64,000 nt of DNA from Granulosicoccus sp964449565 (GTDB lineage: Bacteria; Pseudomonadota; Gammaproteobacteria; Granulosicoccales; Granulosicoccaceae), in NCBI GenBank assembly GCA_964449565.1, contig CAYUZB010000001.1, positions 50,992-114,991 of the forward strand, given 5' to 3'. A program made the position numbers and the translations under genes. This document shows positions 1 to 9,949 of the stretch, one piece after another; positions within the stretch are counted from its first letter, which is position 1; each line of letters opens with the position of its first letter. The notes below the pieces were generated by a model. It made no database searches. It was not told the DNA's origin and was given only the letters and a program-made list of their open reading frames with translations.

Positions 1-2322
1 GCCAACGCTATCGTCCTGATTTCCGACGGACGACCGACGAGACGCACCGCAGGTGCTGCACTTGATATTGCGGCGGGAATGCCATCGTCCAACTGTGAAG
101 ACCTTGGTCCAACCATATTCGCCGGTGTAGGAAATGCGCAAGTAGCCGGCAACTGTGGCCCGGAAATTGTCAATCGTCTGGCAACAACCCTAGCGAATCC
201 ATCCGTCCCGGATAGCACTGTACGAACGTTTACGGTAGGGTTTGATGTTCAAGATGAGGGTAGAGATTATCTGGAACGTCTGGCAGTCGAAGGAAGCGGA
301 TCATTTTTCGATGCCTCTCAGCCGGGAGAACTGACGGCAGCCATCGACGAGATTATCGTCGAGGTCATGAGCGGCACAGAGAGCTTTGTTGAGCTGGCGC
401 TTGATACCAACAAAGCCAACTTCTCTCATGACAGCCGAACCTACTTCAGCCTGTTCGAACCCAGTGCCAGGCAATCCTGGCGTGGCAATCTCAAAGGCTA
501 TTACCTCAATAGTTCTGGTCTGCGAGATTTGAACAATCTCGACGCCACAACAGTTTCGCCCGATGATGGAGCTGTACGGTTCGCGGCTACCGCACAGAGC
601 TTCTGGTCCGAACTACCCGACGGTAATGAAGTCACCGCCGGGGGCGCTAATGAACAATTGGCTGGCGCAACACGAAATATCTACACCTATACGGGAACAT
701 CCATCCCGGGCTTTGGTGTTGATCTTTCCAGCAGCAATGATTACAGACTCGAATCCGGTAATGCACTCGTCACTGATACGCTGCTTGGGCTGCCCAATGG
801 TTCACCACTCAGAGACACGTACGCTGACTGGATACATACAGAGCCGATGGGTGCTCCCTTACATAGCCGTGCCGTAGCTATCGATTATCCCGGTAATCAG
901 CGAGTGGTTTACATCATGACCAATCAGGGTTTGTTGCACGCCATTGATGCAAGCAAACCTAATGCGACCGATCCAGATGACGCAACGGGCGGCGAGGAAC
1001 TATTCGCTTTCATGCCACGACGCCTGCTGTCCAACGTCTCGAGAATGATTGCCAACGATCCAGCTGGTGGACACATTTACGGGCTCGATGGCCAGATTAC
1101 CCCGTGGCATGATGACACCAACAATGACGGTATCGTCAACAATGGTGAAGAAGTGCTTCTGGTATTTGGTATGCGTCGCGGCGGCGACTCTTACTATGCC
1201 ATGGACGTAACCGACCCTGCCCATCCAGAATTGAAATGGGAAATCAACGGCAATCAGGCTGACTTTGCCAATCTGGGTGAAACCTGGTCACGCATGTCAT
1301 TGATTTCAGTTAATCGTAATGGCACCAGTACTGATGTTCTGGCATTTGGTGGTGGCTATGACGCAGCAACTCTCGATCCTGAGACCTCTCGTGTAGCATC
1401 CAAAGGTAACGCGATCTACATGGTAGATCGAGACGGCTCACTTGTGTGGCATGTCGACGATACAGATGACTCGGATCTCATATACGCCATACCGTCTGAT
1501 CTGAGCATTATTGACACGGATCAGGACGGCAATGCAGATCGAATTTATGTCGGTGATTTTGGCGGACAAGTGTGGCGAGTTGATTTTGATGACATCAGCG
1601 ATACACCGAGTGTCACCCGTTTCGCTGATCTTGACGATGGCGATCATCAACCCTTTTTCTACCCGCCCAGTGTTGCATTCAATCAGGCAACACCGTCCAA
1701 CTTTCTGTCAGTAACCTTGGGCAGTGGCAATCGTACCAACCCGCTGCTGATGGGACAGGTCAACAATTTCTACATGCTGCGTGATCTCGACACTGATAGC
1801 GGTGCGCCTGATGGATCGTTCACGACAATCCGGAGCAACACGCTTTATGATGCAACGAACAACAACATCGGTTCAACGGACGTAAACCAAGCCACAGTTG
1901 CACGTCAGGCACTGGCCGCAGCCGATGGTTGGAAGATAGCACTCGACCCGGGCGAGAAATCGCTATCAACTGTTGTCACTTTCGAAGGCGTAGTGCTGGC
2001 CACAACATTCCAGGAAGATCCCTCGGTAGTCGCTGACCCATGCTCATTCATGTCACTGGGTAATCTCTACTCCATCGACCTGGAGACAGGGGAACCCATC
2101 AGGTTCTTTGATGATGGTAGTCAAAACCCTGGAACACTAGTCGCGGATGATCGAAAAACACAAGTGAATACATTTGGTATACCTAGTTCACCAACGATTG
2201 TCTTCCCGGAATCGGATCCAACAAACCCTGGCGACGGTGGCCAAGTCCAGGTGGTTGTAGGTGTTGAGACCGTAGACGTGATCAACCAGAGCCTCGTTAG
2301 AGTTTACTGGCACGCCAGGTAA
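1..2322 (+). CDS. pilY1: PilY1-type type IV pilus tip/biogenesis protein, C-terminal part (5' end outside window)
   Basis: The reading frame is open from the first base, so the gene starts upstream; about 773 residues are visible. The first visible residues contain a von Willebrand A-like strand (IVLISDG). The C-terminal half is a PilY1 beta-propeller with an EF-hand-like calcium loop (DTNNDGIVNNGEE, bases about 1114-1152) and the typical DTDQDGNADRIYVGDFGG segment (about 1515-1568). PilY1 proteins sit at the pilus tip or outer surface and affect pilus extension, adhesion and surface sensing, with calcium controlling retraction. No second domain follows the propeller. The next gene is a pilus retraction ATPase, which supports the assignment. 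In pseudomonads pilY1 usually lies with minor pilins; here those would be upstream of the window. Confidence 0.9.
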   Translation, partial: ANAIVLISDGRPTRRTAGAALDIAAGMPSSNCEDLGPTIFAGVGNAQVAGNCGPEIVNRLATTLANPSVPDSTVRTFTVGFDVQDEGRDYLERLAVEGSGSFFDASQPGELTAAIDEIIVEVMSGTESFVELALDTNKANFSHDSRTYFSLFEPSARQSWRGNLKGYYLNSSGLRDLNNLDATTVSPDDGAVRFAATAQSFWSELPDGNEVTAGGANEQLAGATRNIYTYTGTSIPGFGVDLSSSNDYRLESGNALVTDTLLGLPNGSPLRDTYADWIHTEPMGAPLHSRAVAIDYPGNQRVVYIMTNQGLLHAIDASKPNATDPDDATGGEELFAFMPRRLLSNVSRMIANDPAGGHIYGLDGQITPWHDDTNNDGIVNNGEEVLLVFGMRRGGDSYYAMDVTDPAHPELKWEINGNQADFANLGETWSRMSLISVNRNGTSTDVLAFGGGYDAATLDPETSRVASKGNAIYMVDRDGSLVWHVDDTDDSDLIYAIPSDLSIIDTDQDGNADRIYVGDFGGQVWRVDFDDISDTPSVTRFADLDDGDHQPFFYPPSVAFNQATPSNFLSVTLGSGNRTNPLLMGQVNNFYMLRDLDTDSGAPDGSFTTIRSNTLYDATNNNIGSTDVNQATVARQALAAADGWKIALDPGEKSLSTVVTFEGVVLATTFQEDPSVVADPCSFMSLGNLYSIDLETGEPIRFFDDGSQNPGTLVADDRKTQVNTFGIPSSPTIVFPESDPTNPGDGGQVQVVVGVETVDVINQSLVRVYWHAR

Positions 2323-2543
2323 GTTCGAGAATCTTTAAGATAACTGCTGTGTGCTCGAGATTAGTTATAAAAAACAGTCTCGAGCGCTCAACACATAAGC
2401 CGTGTACCCAACATCATTTGTATAAGTTAGCTACTCTCTGAGCACTTGAACCTAGCAATAAAAAGTGATCTCGAAGGCTCAACAAGTTTCTATTTCAGCC
2501 GATATATACTTAATCTGTAAGCTGCTACGGAATCAAAATACAG
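2323..2543. other. Intergenic region between pilY1 and pilU with an inverted repeat and a short direct repeat
   Basis: An 8-bp inverted repeat (GCTCGAGA / TCTCGAGC, 2353-2360 and 2378-2385) brackets an A-rich 17-nt loop. It has no T-run after it, so it is not a classic terminator. The right arm continues as TCTCGAGCGCTCAACA (2378-2393), which recurs nearly unchanged at 2471-2486 as TCTCGAAGGCTCAACA (14 of 16). No gene is seen. The region probably holds the pilU promoter, but I could not fix one. Confidence 0.4.
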
Positions 2544-4097
2544 GTGGATATCACAGACTTACTCAAACAACTTGTCGACAAAGACGGGTCTGATTTGTAT
2601 CTCTCAACCGGCGCTGCCCCGTCAGCAAAGGTATCTGGTGACCTGATCAAGTTTTCCGAGAAAGTTTATGAGCGTGGTGAAGTCGCAGCGATCGCCAACG
2701 CCTTGATGAATGAGGAGCAACGTGAGGAGTTCGATCGCGAACTCGAAATGAACCTTGCCATCTCACCTGCCGGAGTTGGACGTTTCCGCATCAACATTTT
2801 CAAGCAACGAAACGAAGTCTCTATTGTTGCCCGTAACATCCAGACCGAAATTCCCAATCTTGACAAGCTAGGCCTGCCGGAAATTCTAAAAGAAGTAATA
2901 ACTGCGAAGAACGGTCTCGTATTATTTGTCGGCGGTACAGGCTCTGGAAAGTCGACCTCACTTGCAGCATTGATCGACCACCGAAACTCCGCCCGTGGCG
3001 GACATATCATCACGATCGAAGATCCGGTCGAATACGTTCATGTTCATAAGAAATGCATCGTCAATCAACGTGAAGTCGGAGTAGACACCCTGACTTACAG
3101 TGACGCCTTGAAAAACACACTTCGGCAAGCACCTGATGTCATACTAATCGGTGAAATACGTGACCGCGAAACCATGGAACATGCTGTGGCATTCGCTGAA
3201 ACCGGTCATCTTGCAATATCTACGTTGCATGCAAACAACGCCAATCAGGCTTTGGATCGAATCATCAACTTTTTTCCAGAAGAGCGCAAAGCCCAACTGC
3301 TGCACGATCTGGGAAACAATATCAGAGCGATCGTCTCACAACGATTAATTCCAACTGTCGACGGCAAGCGCTGTGCGGCCATAGAGATTCTGCTGGGTTC
3401 ACATACGATCAAACAAATGATCATGAAGGGCCAACTGTCCGATATCAAGGAAGCGATGCATAAGTCCGAGAATCAGGGAATGAAGACTTTTGACAGCGCA
3501 CTCTATGAACTGGCGATGGAAGGCAAGATCTCTCAGGATGAAGCGCTTAAAAATGCAGACTCGGCAAATAATCTTCGTTTGCGTTTTAAACTGACTGCCT
3601 CTTCATCGGACGACGAGGATGACTCAGAGTTACTGCTGCGAGGCCAACTACCCAGTCAAATGGCTGCTGCCAAAGCTGCTGTCAAAAAGGCTGATGAGAA
3701 AGCGGCGCAACAGCAAAAATCTGCATCTGAAGATACTGAGGAATCGAGCAAGACTACGACTAATGAAGATGCTGACACTGGCGGAGATTCCGTCGCCACT
3801 GAATCTGACTCCCCAGAGGAGGTCACTGTAGACCAGGTAGAGACGGAGGATTCAGTCAATAGCCTGAATGAAATACAAGCAGCGATCGTCGCTCAGATTG
3901 ACGCTGGAAAACCAAGCGAGGCTGCAAATGCCACGCCTGAGCCCGATGAACCCCCTGCGGGCAGCGAATCTTCCATGGACGCATCTTTAGCCGCATTTGA
4001 ACTATCGCTCGAAGAACAACCATTGGACAATTTCGACATGCCCGAGGATGAAGAGGCTTCTGATGAACCGCAGTTTGGCATGGGAAAAATCGGCTGA
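2544..4097 (+). CDS. pilU: PilT/PilU-type twitching motility ATPase with long acidic C-terminal extension
   Basis: Hexameric secretion-type ATPase that helps power type IV pilus retraction at the inner-membrane base. Starts at GTG (2544). Walker A is GGTGSGKST (residues 130-138), the Walker B region is VILIGEIRD (about 199-207), and the conserved STLHANNANQALDRIINFFPEE stretch is close to PilU rather than PilT. The ATPase core ends near residue 350. PilU proteins are normally about 370-380 residues; this one has 517. The extra ~165 residues are low-complexity, rich in Asp, Glu, Ser and Ala, with no recognisable domain, and end in QFGMGKIG. PilU normally lies beside pilT; here it follows pilY1 instead. 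PilT/PilU function is secure; the choice of PilU over a PilT paralogue is likely. Confidence 0.88.
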   Translation: MDITDLLKQLVDKDGSDLYLSTGAAPSAKVSGDLIKFSEKVYERGEVAAIANALMNEEQREEFDRELEMNLAISPAGVGRFRINIFKQRNEVSIVARNIQTEIPNLDKLGLPEILKEVITAKNGLVLFVGGTGSGKSTSLAALIDHRNSARGGHIITIEDPVEYVHVHKKCIVNQREVGVDTLTYSDALKNTLRQAPDVILIGEIRDRETMEHAVAFAETGHLAISTLHANNANQALDRIINFFPEERKAQLLHDLGNNIRAIVSQRLIPTVDGKRCAAIEILLGSHTIKQMIMKGQLSDIKEAMHKSENQGMKTFDSALYELAMEGKISQDEALKNADSANNLRLRFKLTASSSDDEDDSELLLRGQLPSQMAAAKAAVKKADEKAAQQQKSASEDTEESSKTTTNEDADTGGDSVATESDSPEEVTVDQVETEDSVNSLNEIQAAIVAQIDAGKPSEAANATPEPDEPPAGSESSMDASLAAFELSLEEQPLDNFDMPEDEEASDEPQFGMGKIG

Positions 4098-4223
4098 GAA
4101 AGTTAAGTTAAAAACTGCGCGATAGCGATTTATCACCCTCAGCACTATATTTACATCGGGTCCTCCCCACAAGTGCGATTAGGGGCGTTATCCTAGTGTA
4201 CTGATTCCTCAGGCACATGTTCA

Positions 4224-5489
4224 ATGGCACGCCAGAAGCCATTTCGATTTGTACACACCGCAGATCTGCACCTTGATTCGCCATTGCAATCGTTAGCAAT
4301 GCGCGATTCCAATCTGCGCAATCTCATTGATGGAGCGACACGGCGGGCCTTGAGCCAACTGGTCGACGTGTGTATTGGCGAGTCTGTTGATGCATTGATT
4401 ATCGCTGGCGACCTGTATGACGGCCAGCAGAAAAGCGTCAAGACCGCAGCAGCCTTTTCCAGTGAAATGCGTCGCCTTGAAGCGTCGAACATTCCGGTTT
4501 TTTTGATCAAGGGAAATCACGACGCTCGTTCCGAACTTACTCGCGATCTGCAATTACCTGACAATGTGCATTATTTTGATGGTCGTGGCACTCCCTACAA
4601 ACTTGGTGAAGACGCAGCAATTCATGGGGTAAGCTTTGCAAAACCTCATTGTCATGATTCGCTCTACCCTAAGTACCGCCCAGCTATTGACGACCGCTAC
4701 AATATTGGCATCATGCACACAAGTCTTGCGGGCAGCGATGTACATGACGCTTATGCGCCTTGCTCCATCGAGGACTTGAAAAACCATGGGTACGACTACT
4801 GGGCACTTGGACACATTCACAAGCGGCAGGTGTATTCCGAAACTCCAGCGGTTGTCATGCCAGGCATCCCGCAAGGTCGTGATATCGGTGAATCCGGCCC
4901 CCGCTCTATCACTTTGGTTACGCTTGACGGTGACAAGCCACCGCTGCTTGAAACTCGTGCCGTTCATTCCGCAGAATTTGAACGAATGACAGTGACAATT
5001 GATACCGCAATGGATTGGACAGCCATCGTCAATGCCACTGACAGCTCTCTGATTAAGGCGCGCGACAATTGTCTTGCTGAGCATCTGATAGCACGTCCAA
5101 TTCTTACCGGCGAATCATCCTTGTATTTTGAACTGATCGACGGGCGGGAGCGTCTTTTAGAGGAATTGAAATACCGCTGCGAATCACATGAAAATATCTG
5201 GATCGATAAAATCGTCTTTGATATATCAGCGCCAACTTTGACTGACTCAAGGATTGGCGATGAGGTGCCAGTTCATCAGTTGATTAACCCGGAAGTCCTG
5301 CAAAGTGCCGAGCTTGCTACTGTATGTTCTACCGAACTCGCGGCATTGAAGCGTTTGCTACCCGCATCCGAAAGAACATTTCTAGGTAAGACCGAAGAAG
5401 AACAAATGCAGTGGGTTCAGGAGCTTTTGGCCGAAGGAGCCAACGAAGTCCTGGCACGCTTACAAATTGAGACCGATCATGCGTCTTGA
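4224..5489 (+). CDS. SbcD/YhaO-like DNA repair metallo-exonuclease subunit
   Basis: Calcineurin-like metallophosphoesterase of the Mre11/SbcD group, 421 residues. Metal-binding motifs are in order: HTADLHLD (11-18), GDLYDG (62-67), GNHDA (97-101) and GHIHKR (196-201). It most resembles the YhaO branch that pairs with YhaN-type ATPases. Its last 11 bases overlap the start of the following SMC-like gene, so the two are translationally coupled and probably form a nuclease/ATPase complex acting on DNA ends. The C-terminal ~170 residues would be the capping and partner-binding part. The biological role of the YhaO/YhaN pair is less well defined than that of SbcCD. Confidence 0.85.
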   Translation: MARQKPFRFVHTADLHLDSPLQSLAMRDSNLRNLIDGATRRALSQLVDVCIGESVDALIIAGDLYDGQQKSVKTAAAFSSEMRRLEASNIPVFLIKGNHDARSELTRDLQLPDNVHYFDGRGTPYKLGEDAAIHGVSFAKPHCHDSLYPKYRPAIDDRYNIGIMHTSLAGSDVHDAYAPCSIEDLKNHGYDYWALGHIHKRQVYSETPAVVMPGIPQGRDIGESGPRSITLVTLDGDKPPLLETRAVHSAEFERMTVTIDTAMDWTAIVNATDSSLIKARDNCLAEHLIARPILTGESSLYFELIDGRERLLEELKYRCESHENIWIDKIVFDISAPTLTDSRIGDEVPVHQLINPEVLQSAELATVCSTELAALKRLLPASERTFLGKTEEEQMQWVQELLAEGANEVLARLQIETDHAS

Positions 5490-8400
5490 CAGACTTGACC
5501 TTGTTCGCTTTGGTCATTTCAGTGACTTCGCAATCGATTTTGGATCAGCGAAAAACAATCACGATTTTCACGTGATCTACGGTGACAATGAAGCCGGAAA
5601 ATCGACAAGTTACAATGCTCTACTCGACCTGCTTTTCGGGTTTCCCGCTAGAACTAATTATTCTTTCCGACACGGCAGCAAGGCGCTCCGAATTGATGCA
5701 ACCTTAAGCACTACTGAGAAGAAACTCAAAGTCAGTCGATTGAAATCTGGACTTTATGACCATGCCGAGTCATTGTTGAGTGAATCTGTGTTCGCCGAGT
5801 TCACCCGAGGACTCACAAGGGATACCTACGGCACGATGTTCTCGATGGACGAGGAAACACTTGAACAAGGTGGAAATGATATCGTCGCAAGCAAAGGGGA
5901 TTTAGCTACTTTACTGTTCTCAGCTGCAGCAGGGCTCGGCAGTATCAGTCAACGCCTGGACACCATTACCGAAAAAGCTAACTACTACCGCCCAAATGCG
6001 CAAAAGATGCCATTAAAGAATGATCTCTCAACATTGTCAGAGCTCGGTCAACAATTGGAAGCTCTCGATACGCGAGCCAGTGAGTTTCGAATTCTTGAAA
6101 GTAAACGCTTAGAACTTGATGAATCATTGAAAATGGTTAACCTGGCAATAAAATCTGATCAATCAAAAATAGCGAAGCTTGATAAACAGAAGAATGCTGC
6201 TGGTTGCGCTAAACGCTTACTCAAATACCAAAGTATTAGGGAGCGTTATAAAGACCTACCAACGGTTCCGCGCCAATGGTGGACTGAATTACAAACCTTT
6301 GTACGCTCAACAACTGACGCCAGAAACCAGCGAAGTCGACTTGAAAATACTCTAAGCGCTATCAATGAGGCCATCAATGTGCTACCTCCGGTCGATTTTG
6401 TGCTCGACGAGCAGGCAACTATCGAACAATTGCAGGACATGCAAAATGAGACTCTGGTTCTAGAAAAACGGATTACTCAAAGCACCGTTGAATTTGAACA
6501 CCTGAACAATGAAATTGAACAACTGACAAAAAGACTTCCTGTTGATAGTTTACCCGACACCACTACCCCTTTATTCCGATCTGGCGAGCAGTCTCAGTTA
6601 CAAGCAGAACTTCGACACTACGTTGAACTTAGCACCTTGTTAAAGGAAGCGCAGACGGCAGAGGAGTCAGCGAAAAATAGAAAGGCCAACCTTGTAAAGT
6701 CATTGCCTGAAATACCAGTAGATCCTGCACCATTGCAGCATCTACTGAACGCTATCAGCGCAGCGGAAGACAGTAACTACCCTAATCAGTTGATCGACGA
6801 AGCGGCCCAACTGGAAGTCACTTTAAATCAGCACTTACACGATCTGGCACCCTGGCAGGGCAGCAGCGAACAGCTAAGGGAACTACATTGCCCTGAAATC
6901 ATTCAAATTGATAACCTTGACAAGGCAATAGAAAAAGCTCAAAGCGATCTTCATTCATGCCTTGCTCACCAACAAAAAATCAAACGTCAGCAACAGACTA
7001 AGAAGCAAGAAATTGCTTTGCTCGAAGGACAACACTCCGTTGCTGACCGGAAATTACTGTCTGAAATTCAGGACTCCCTTTGGTCACAATGGCATCTTCA
7101 TCAGCAACAGATTGAGGACAAGCTCGACCACAACTCACTGAGCCAATCTGCACATGACATAGAGCGTCTTTTAAAAACCCAAGAACACCTCTGGTCACAA
7201 CAAGACGCTAACGTCGAATCAATGAGTCAATTGAAAATTGCTCATAACGCTTTATCATCCACTGCTGCTGCGCTAGAAGAGGCGAATCAGGATCTCGAGG
7301 CCGCAAAGAATCAGGTTAAGGTTCTGGAGTCGCAACTTGCACAAATAAACTACACCTTCAACTTGCCGGATAAAAGTAACGTGCAATCACTGAAGAGTTG
7401 GCTTAAACGTCGTGAGGACACGCTCCGGATTGATGCAGAACTAAGACGAATAAGTGCCTTGATCAGTACCCGTCAGCAGCAACGAAATAATTATTCGATC
7501 AGAATCTGGAAAAAGCTTAATGAATTTGACTCAACGGTAGAAGCCGACGACTCCTCTCTTGAGGAACTGATGCAGCAGGCTAATGACGTCCTTTCCTCAC
7601 TGAACTCATCAACATCATATTTTCAGACAGCGGCACAACAGATCAATGACCAGATCTTGACCATTGAGAGCACTTCAACTCGCCGAGAGTCGCTGATCCA
7701 GGACATGCAATCATGGGAAGCGAATTGGAAGACATTGGTTCGCGACAACTGTCTCAATGGTGTTGCGAACGAAGATCTTCAGACTCGACTGGCACTGCTA
7801 ATGGAACTTGACGCGGCGCAGAAGCGAATTCGAACGCATACCTCTGACCGTGAGCAACTCGCGTCTATTCGCGAACACCAATTACTGAAATTACGGGAAG
7901 TCTCAACACGATTGGGCCTGACCGCCGATGACACAATCAATACAAGTATTGTCGTTTCGAGCATTAACGAACTCGCCAAACGCCTGGAACAAGCTCACAA
8001 ACAAGTAGATCAACACGAGGAATTATCCAGGCAACGAGAGGATACCAATTCGCGACTTGCAGAGTTACTACAGGAATCAGCTTCGTTGCTTGAAGACTTC
8101 GAGAATCGGAAGCGAAAACTCAATGTAACTTCGATGGAAGATTTGCAATTAATCCTCAACGATTGCCAGAAACGCGATGAACTTGACGAAGAAATAGACG
8201 AGCTGACTCTTGAACTCCAGCACCTGACAGGCATTGAGGATGATCAATTTTCGCAGTACGACGAACTGGAATTCGATTCTGCATCGATAGATCTGGAACT
8301 CGAAAACAGTCGCCACTCCCTTGAAGCACTGCTTGGAAAACGAGACCAATATTTGACCGAGATGCAGACACTTGTCAACAAACTCGATGCCATCGGTTCT

Positions 8401-8970
8401 AGCAACGAGGTGGCAAGACTTGATGAGGAACGTAGCAATCTCCGCTTGTATATTCAGGAACAAACTCGCAGTACCATGAAATCGAGACTTGGTGTCGCCG
8501 CTGCGCGCGAAGGCATGCGTCAATATCGTGAAGCTCATCAGAGCAATATGCTCACTCAGGCGGGAAATATATTCCGAGAGATTACCGGTGAGAATTTCAC
8601 CGGACTGAAAACACAGCCTGACAAGAAGCAACGTGAGCTACTGTTTGCAGTAACAAATGAAGGAAATTTACTGGAGGCAGATAAACTGTCCAAAGGCACA
8701 CGCTTTCAACTTTTTCTAGCATTACGTCTGGCCGCATACAAGGACTACGCACGCTCTACCGTTCCACTACCTTTCGTGGCCGATGACATTCTGGATGCAT
8801 TCGATAACCAGCGTTCGGCGGAAAGTCTTGAGCAGTTTCATGAGATCAGCCAAACGGGGCAAGTCATTTATCTCACCCATCACAAGCACATCGTCGATTT
8901 GGCAAAGGAAGTCAGTAACGACACTGTGCGTATTCATGAGCTGCCACCACGAATACAACATATTGCGTAA
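5479..8970 (+). CDS. YhaN/SbcC-like SMC-type ATPase (AAA_27)
   Basis: A protein of 1163 residues from the ATG at 5479; an in-frame TTG 12 bases upstream is less likely. The N-terminal ATPase half has Walker A in YGDNEAGKST (about 34-43). A very long, Gln-, Glu- and Leu-rich coiled coil follows with no clear zinc-hook CxxC. The C-terminal half carries the ABC-type signature region (KLSKGTRFQLFLALRLA) and Walker B (FVADDILDAFDN). This is the partner of the overlapping SbcD-like nuclease upstream, in Rad50/SbcC fashion, for opening or tethering DNA ends. Length fits YhaN-type proteins. Lack of an obvious CxxC hook separates it from classic SbcC. A terminator lies downstream at 9144-9171. Confidence 0.85.
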   Translation: MRLDRLDLVRFGHFSDFAIDFGSAKNNHDFHVIYGDNEAGKSTSYNALLDLLFGFPARTNYSFRHGSKALRIDATLSTTEKKLKVSRLKSGLYDHAESLLSESVFAEFTRGLTRDTYGTMFSMDEETLEQGGNDIVASKGDLATLLFSAAAGLGSISQRLDTITEKANYYRPNAQKMPLKNDLSTLSELGQQLEALDTRASEFRILESKRLELDESLKMVNLAIKSDQSKIAKLDKQKNAAGCAKRLLKYQSIRERYKDLPTVPRQWWTELQTFVRSTTDARNQRSRLENTLSAINEAINVLPPVDFVLDEQATIEQLQDMQNETLVLEKRITQSTVEFEHLNNEIEQLTKRLPVDSLPDTTTPLFRSGEQSQLQAELRHYVELSTLLKEAQTAEESAKNRKANLVKSLPEIPVDPAPLQHLLNAISAAEDSNYPNQLIDEAAQLEVTLNQHLHDLAPWQGSSEQLRELHCPEIIQIDNLDKAIEKAQSDLHSCLAHQQKIKRQQQTKKQEIALLEGQHSVADRKLLSEIQDSLWSQWHLHQQQIEDKLDHNSLSQSAHDIERLLKTQEHLWSQQDANVESMSQLKIAHNALSSTAAALEEANQDLEAAKNQVKVLESQLAQINYTFNLPDKSNVQSLKSWLKRREDTLRIDAELRRISALISTRQQQRNNYSIRIWKKLNEFDSTVEADDSSLEELMQQANDVLSSLNSSTSYFQTAAQQINDQILTIESTSTRRESLIQDMQSWEANWKTLVRDNCLNGVANEDLQTRLALLMELDAAQKRIRTHTSDREQLASIREHQLLKLREVSTRLGLTADDTINTSIVVSSINELAKRLEQAHKQVDQHEELSRQREDTNSRLAELLQESASLLEDFENRKRKLNVTSMEDLQLILNDCQKRDELDEEIDELTLELQHLTGIEDDQFSQYDELEFDSASIDLELENSRHSLEALLGKRDQYLTEMQTLVNKLDAIGSSNEVARLDEERSNLRLYIQEQTRSTMKSRLGVAAAREGMRQYREAHQSNMLTQAGNIFREITGENFTGLKTQPDKKQRELLFAVTNEGNLLEADKLSKGTRFQLFLALRLAAYKDYARSTVPLPFVADDILDAFDNQRSAESLEQFHEISQTGQVIYLTHHKHIVDLAKEVSNDTVRIHELPPRIQHIA

Positions 8971-9143
8971 CGTAAAGAGGCGGTGGAAGTTTCATACACA
9001 ATGGTCGAGCCTGAACACTCCGCGTAAACCAAGACGCACGCTCATGACCATTAGCGCTCCAAAGCAGCTTGAATAATTCGCTTCACCCCACCTCCCGTAA
9101 ATTGGAACGCCCAAATTCAACGGAAAACGTCGATATAAGCAAC

Positions 9144-9171
9144 AAAAAAGGGCCTTTTCAGGCCCTTTTTC
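9144..9171. terminator. Bidirectional rho-independent terminator between the yhaN-like gene and livF
   Basis: The stem is AAGGGCC / GGCCCTT around the loop TTTTCA, with an A-run on the left and a T-run on the right, so it works on both strands. It serves the convergent SMC-like gene (+) and the ABC transporter operon (-). Confidence 0.85.
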
Positions 9172-9205
9172 TTGGTAGATCAAACAGTTATCGTGGTCCG
9201 ACCCG

Positions 9206-9949
9206 TTAGATAGCCAAATACTCGTGGCGGAGTTCTTCGTTGTTGAGGACTTCTTCGGCGGAGCCGTCGAAGACGATTTCGCCGGTGTCGAGAATCAGGG
9301 CTCGGTCGGCGAGCTTCAGGGCGGCGACGGCGTTCTGTTCGACAAGTATCGTGGTGATACCGGTTGCCTTGACTTCTATCAGGGCTTTTTCGATGTCGTG
9401 ACGAACTACAGGGGCAAGGCCTTCGTAGGGTTCATCCAAAAGCAACAATTTGATATCACGAGAAAGAGCTCGGGCAATTGCCAACATCTGTTGCTCCCCA
9501 CCAGACAAGGTTGTGCCTTCTTGCTTGCGTCGTTCTTTAAGTCGCGGGAAGAGTTGAAAGATACGTTCATAGTCCCAGCCTGATTCACCTGAGATAGTCG
9601 CCAGATCCATGTTTTCCTCAACGGTGAGCCCGGCAATGATGCGGCGGTCCTCGGGGACAAGTTGAATGCCCGCCGAAGCCGCTTCGAAATCCTGCATTTC
9701 GTGAATCGGCTGACCACCCAACCAAACACCGCCTTCGCGAAGTTCCGGCTCTGCGGCCCTCGCAATTGCTCGCAGGGTTGATGTTTTACCCGCGCCATTA
9801 CGTCCAAGAAGCGCAATAATCTCACCTTCGTTTACCGTGAAAGATACATCCTGAACGATATAACTGTCGCCGTAATAAGCTTTTAATCCCTGGACACTGA
9901 AGTAAGCATCAGTGGCAGGTGTAGGGACAACGGCCTGTGCCTTGCTCAT
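9206..9949 (-). CDS. livF: ABC transporter ATP-binding protein, LivF type
   Basis: ATPase of 247 residues for a branched-chain-amino-acid-type (HAAT) importer. Walker A is GRNGAGKTST, the signature LSGGEQQMLAIARAL and Walker B LLLLDEP; the C-terminus (DTGEIVFDGSAEEVL) is LivF-like. Last gene of a five-gene operon. Its ATG overlaps the livG stop (TAATG), which implies coupled translation. The family also includes urea and short-chain amide importers; the ligand cannot be read from this subunit. Confidence 0.88.
   Translation of the reverse strand: MSKAQAVVPTPATDAYFSVQGLKAYYGDSYIVQDVSFTVNEGEIIALLGRNGAGKTSTLRAIARAAEPELREGGVWLGGQPIHEMQDFEAASAGIQLVPEDRRIIAGLTVEENMDLATISGESGWDYERIFQLFPRLKERRKQEGTTLSGGEQQMLAIARALSRDIKLLLLDEPYEGLAPVVRHDIEKALIEVKATGITTILVEQNAVAALKLADRALILDTGEIVFDGSAEEVLNNEELRHEYLAI

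Noticed and set aside
4554..5084. 176-codon minus-strand ORF
   Set aside because: Fully antisense to the SbcD-like nuclease, which has all catalytic motifs; no family similarity.
8149..8631. 160-codon minus-strand ORF
   Set aside because: Antisense to the coiled coil and ATPase end of the YhaN-like gene; composition typical of a shadow frame.
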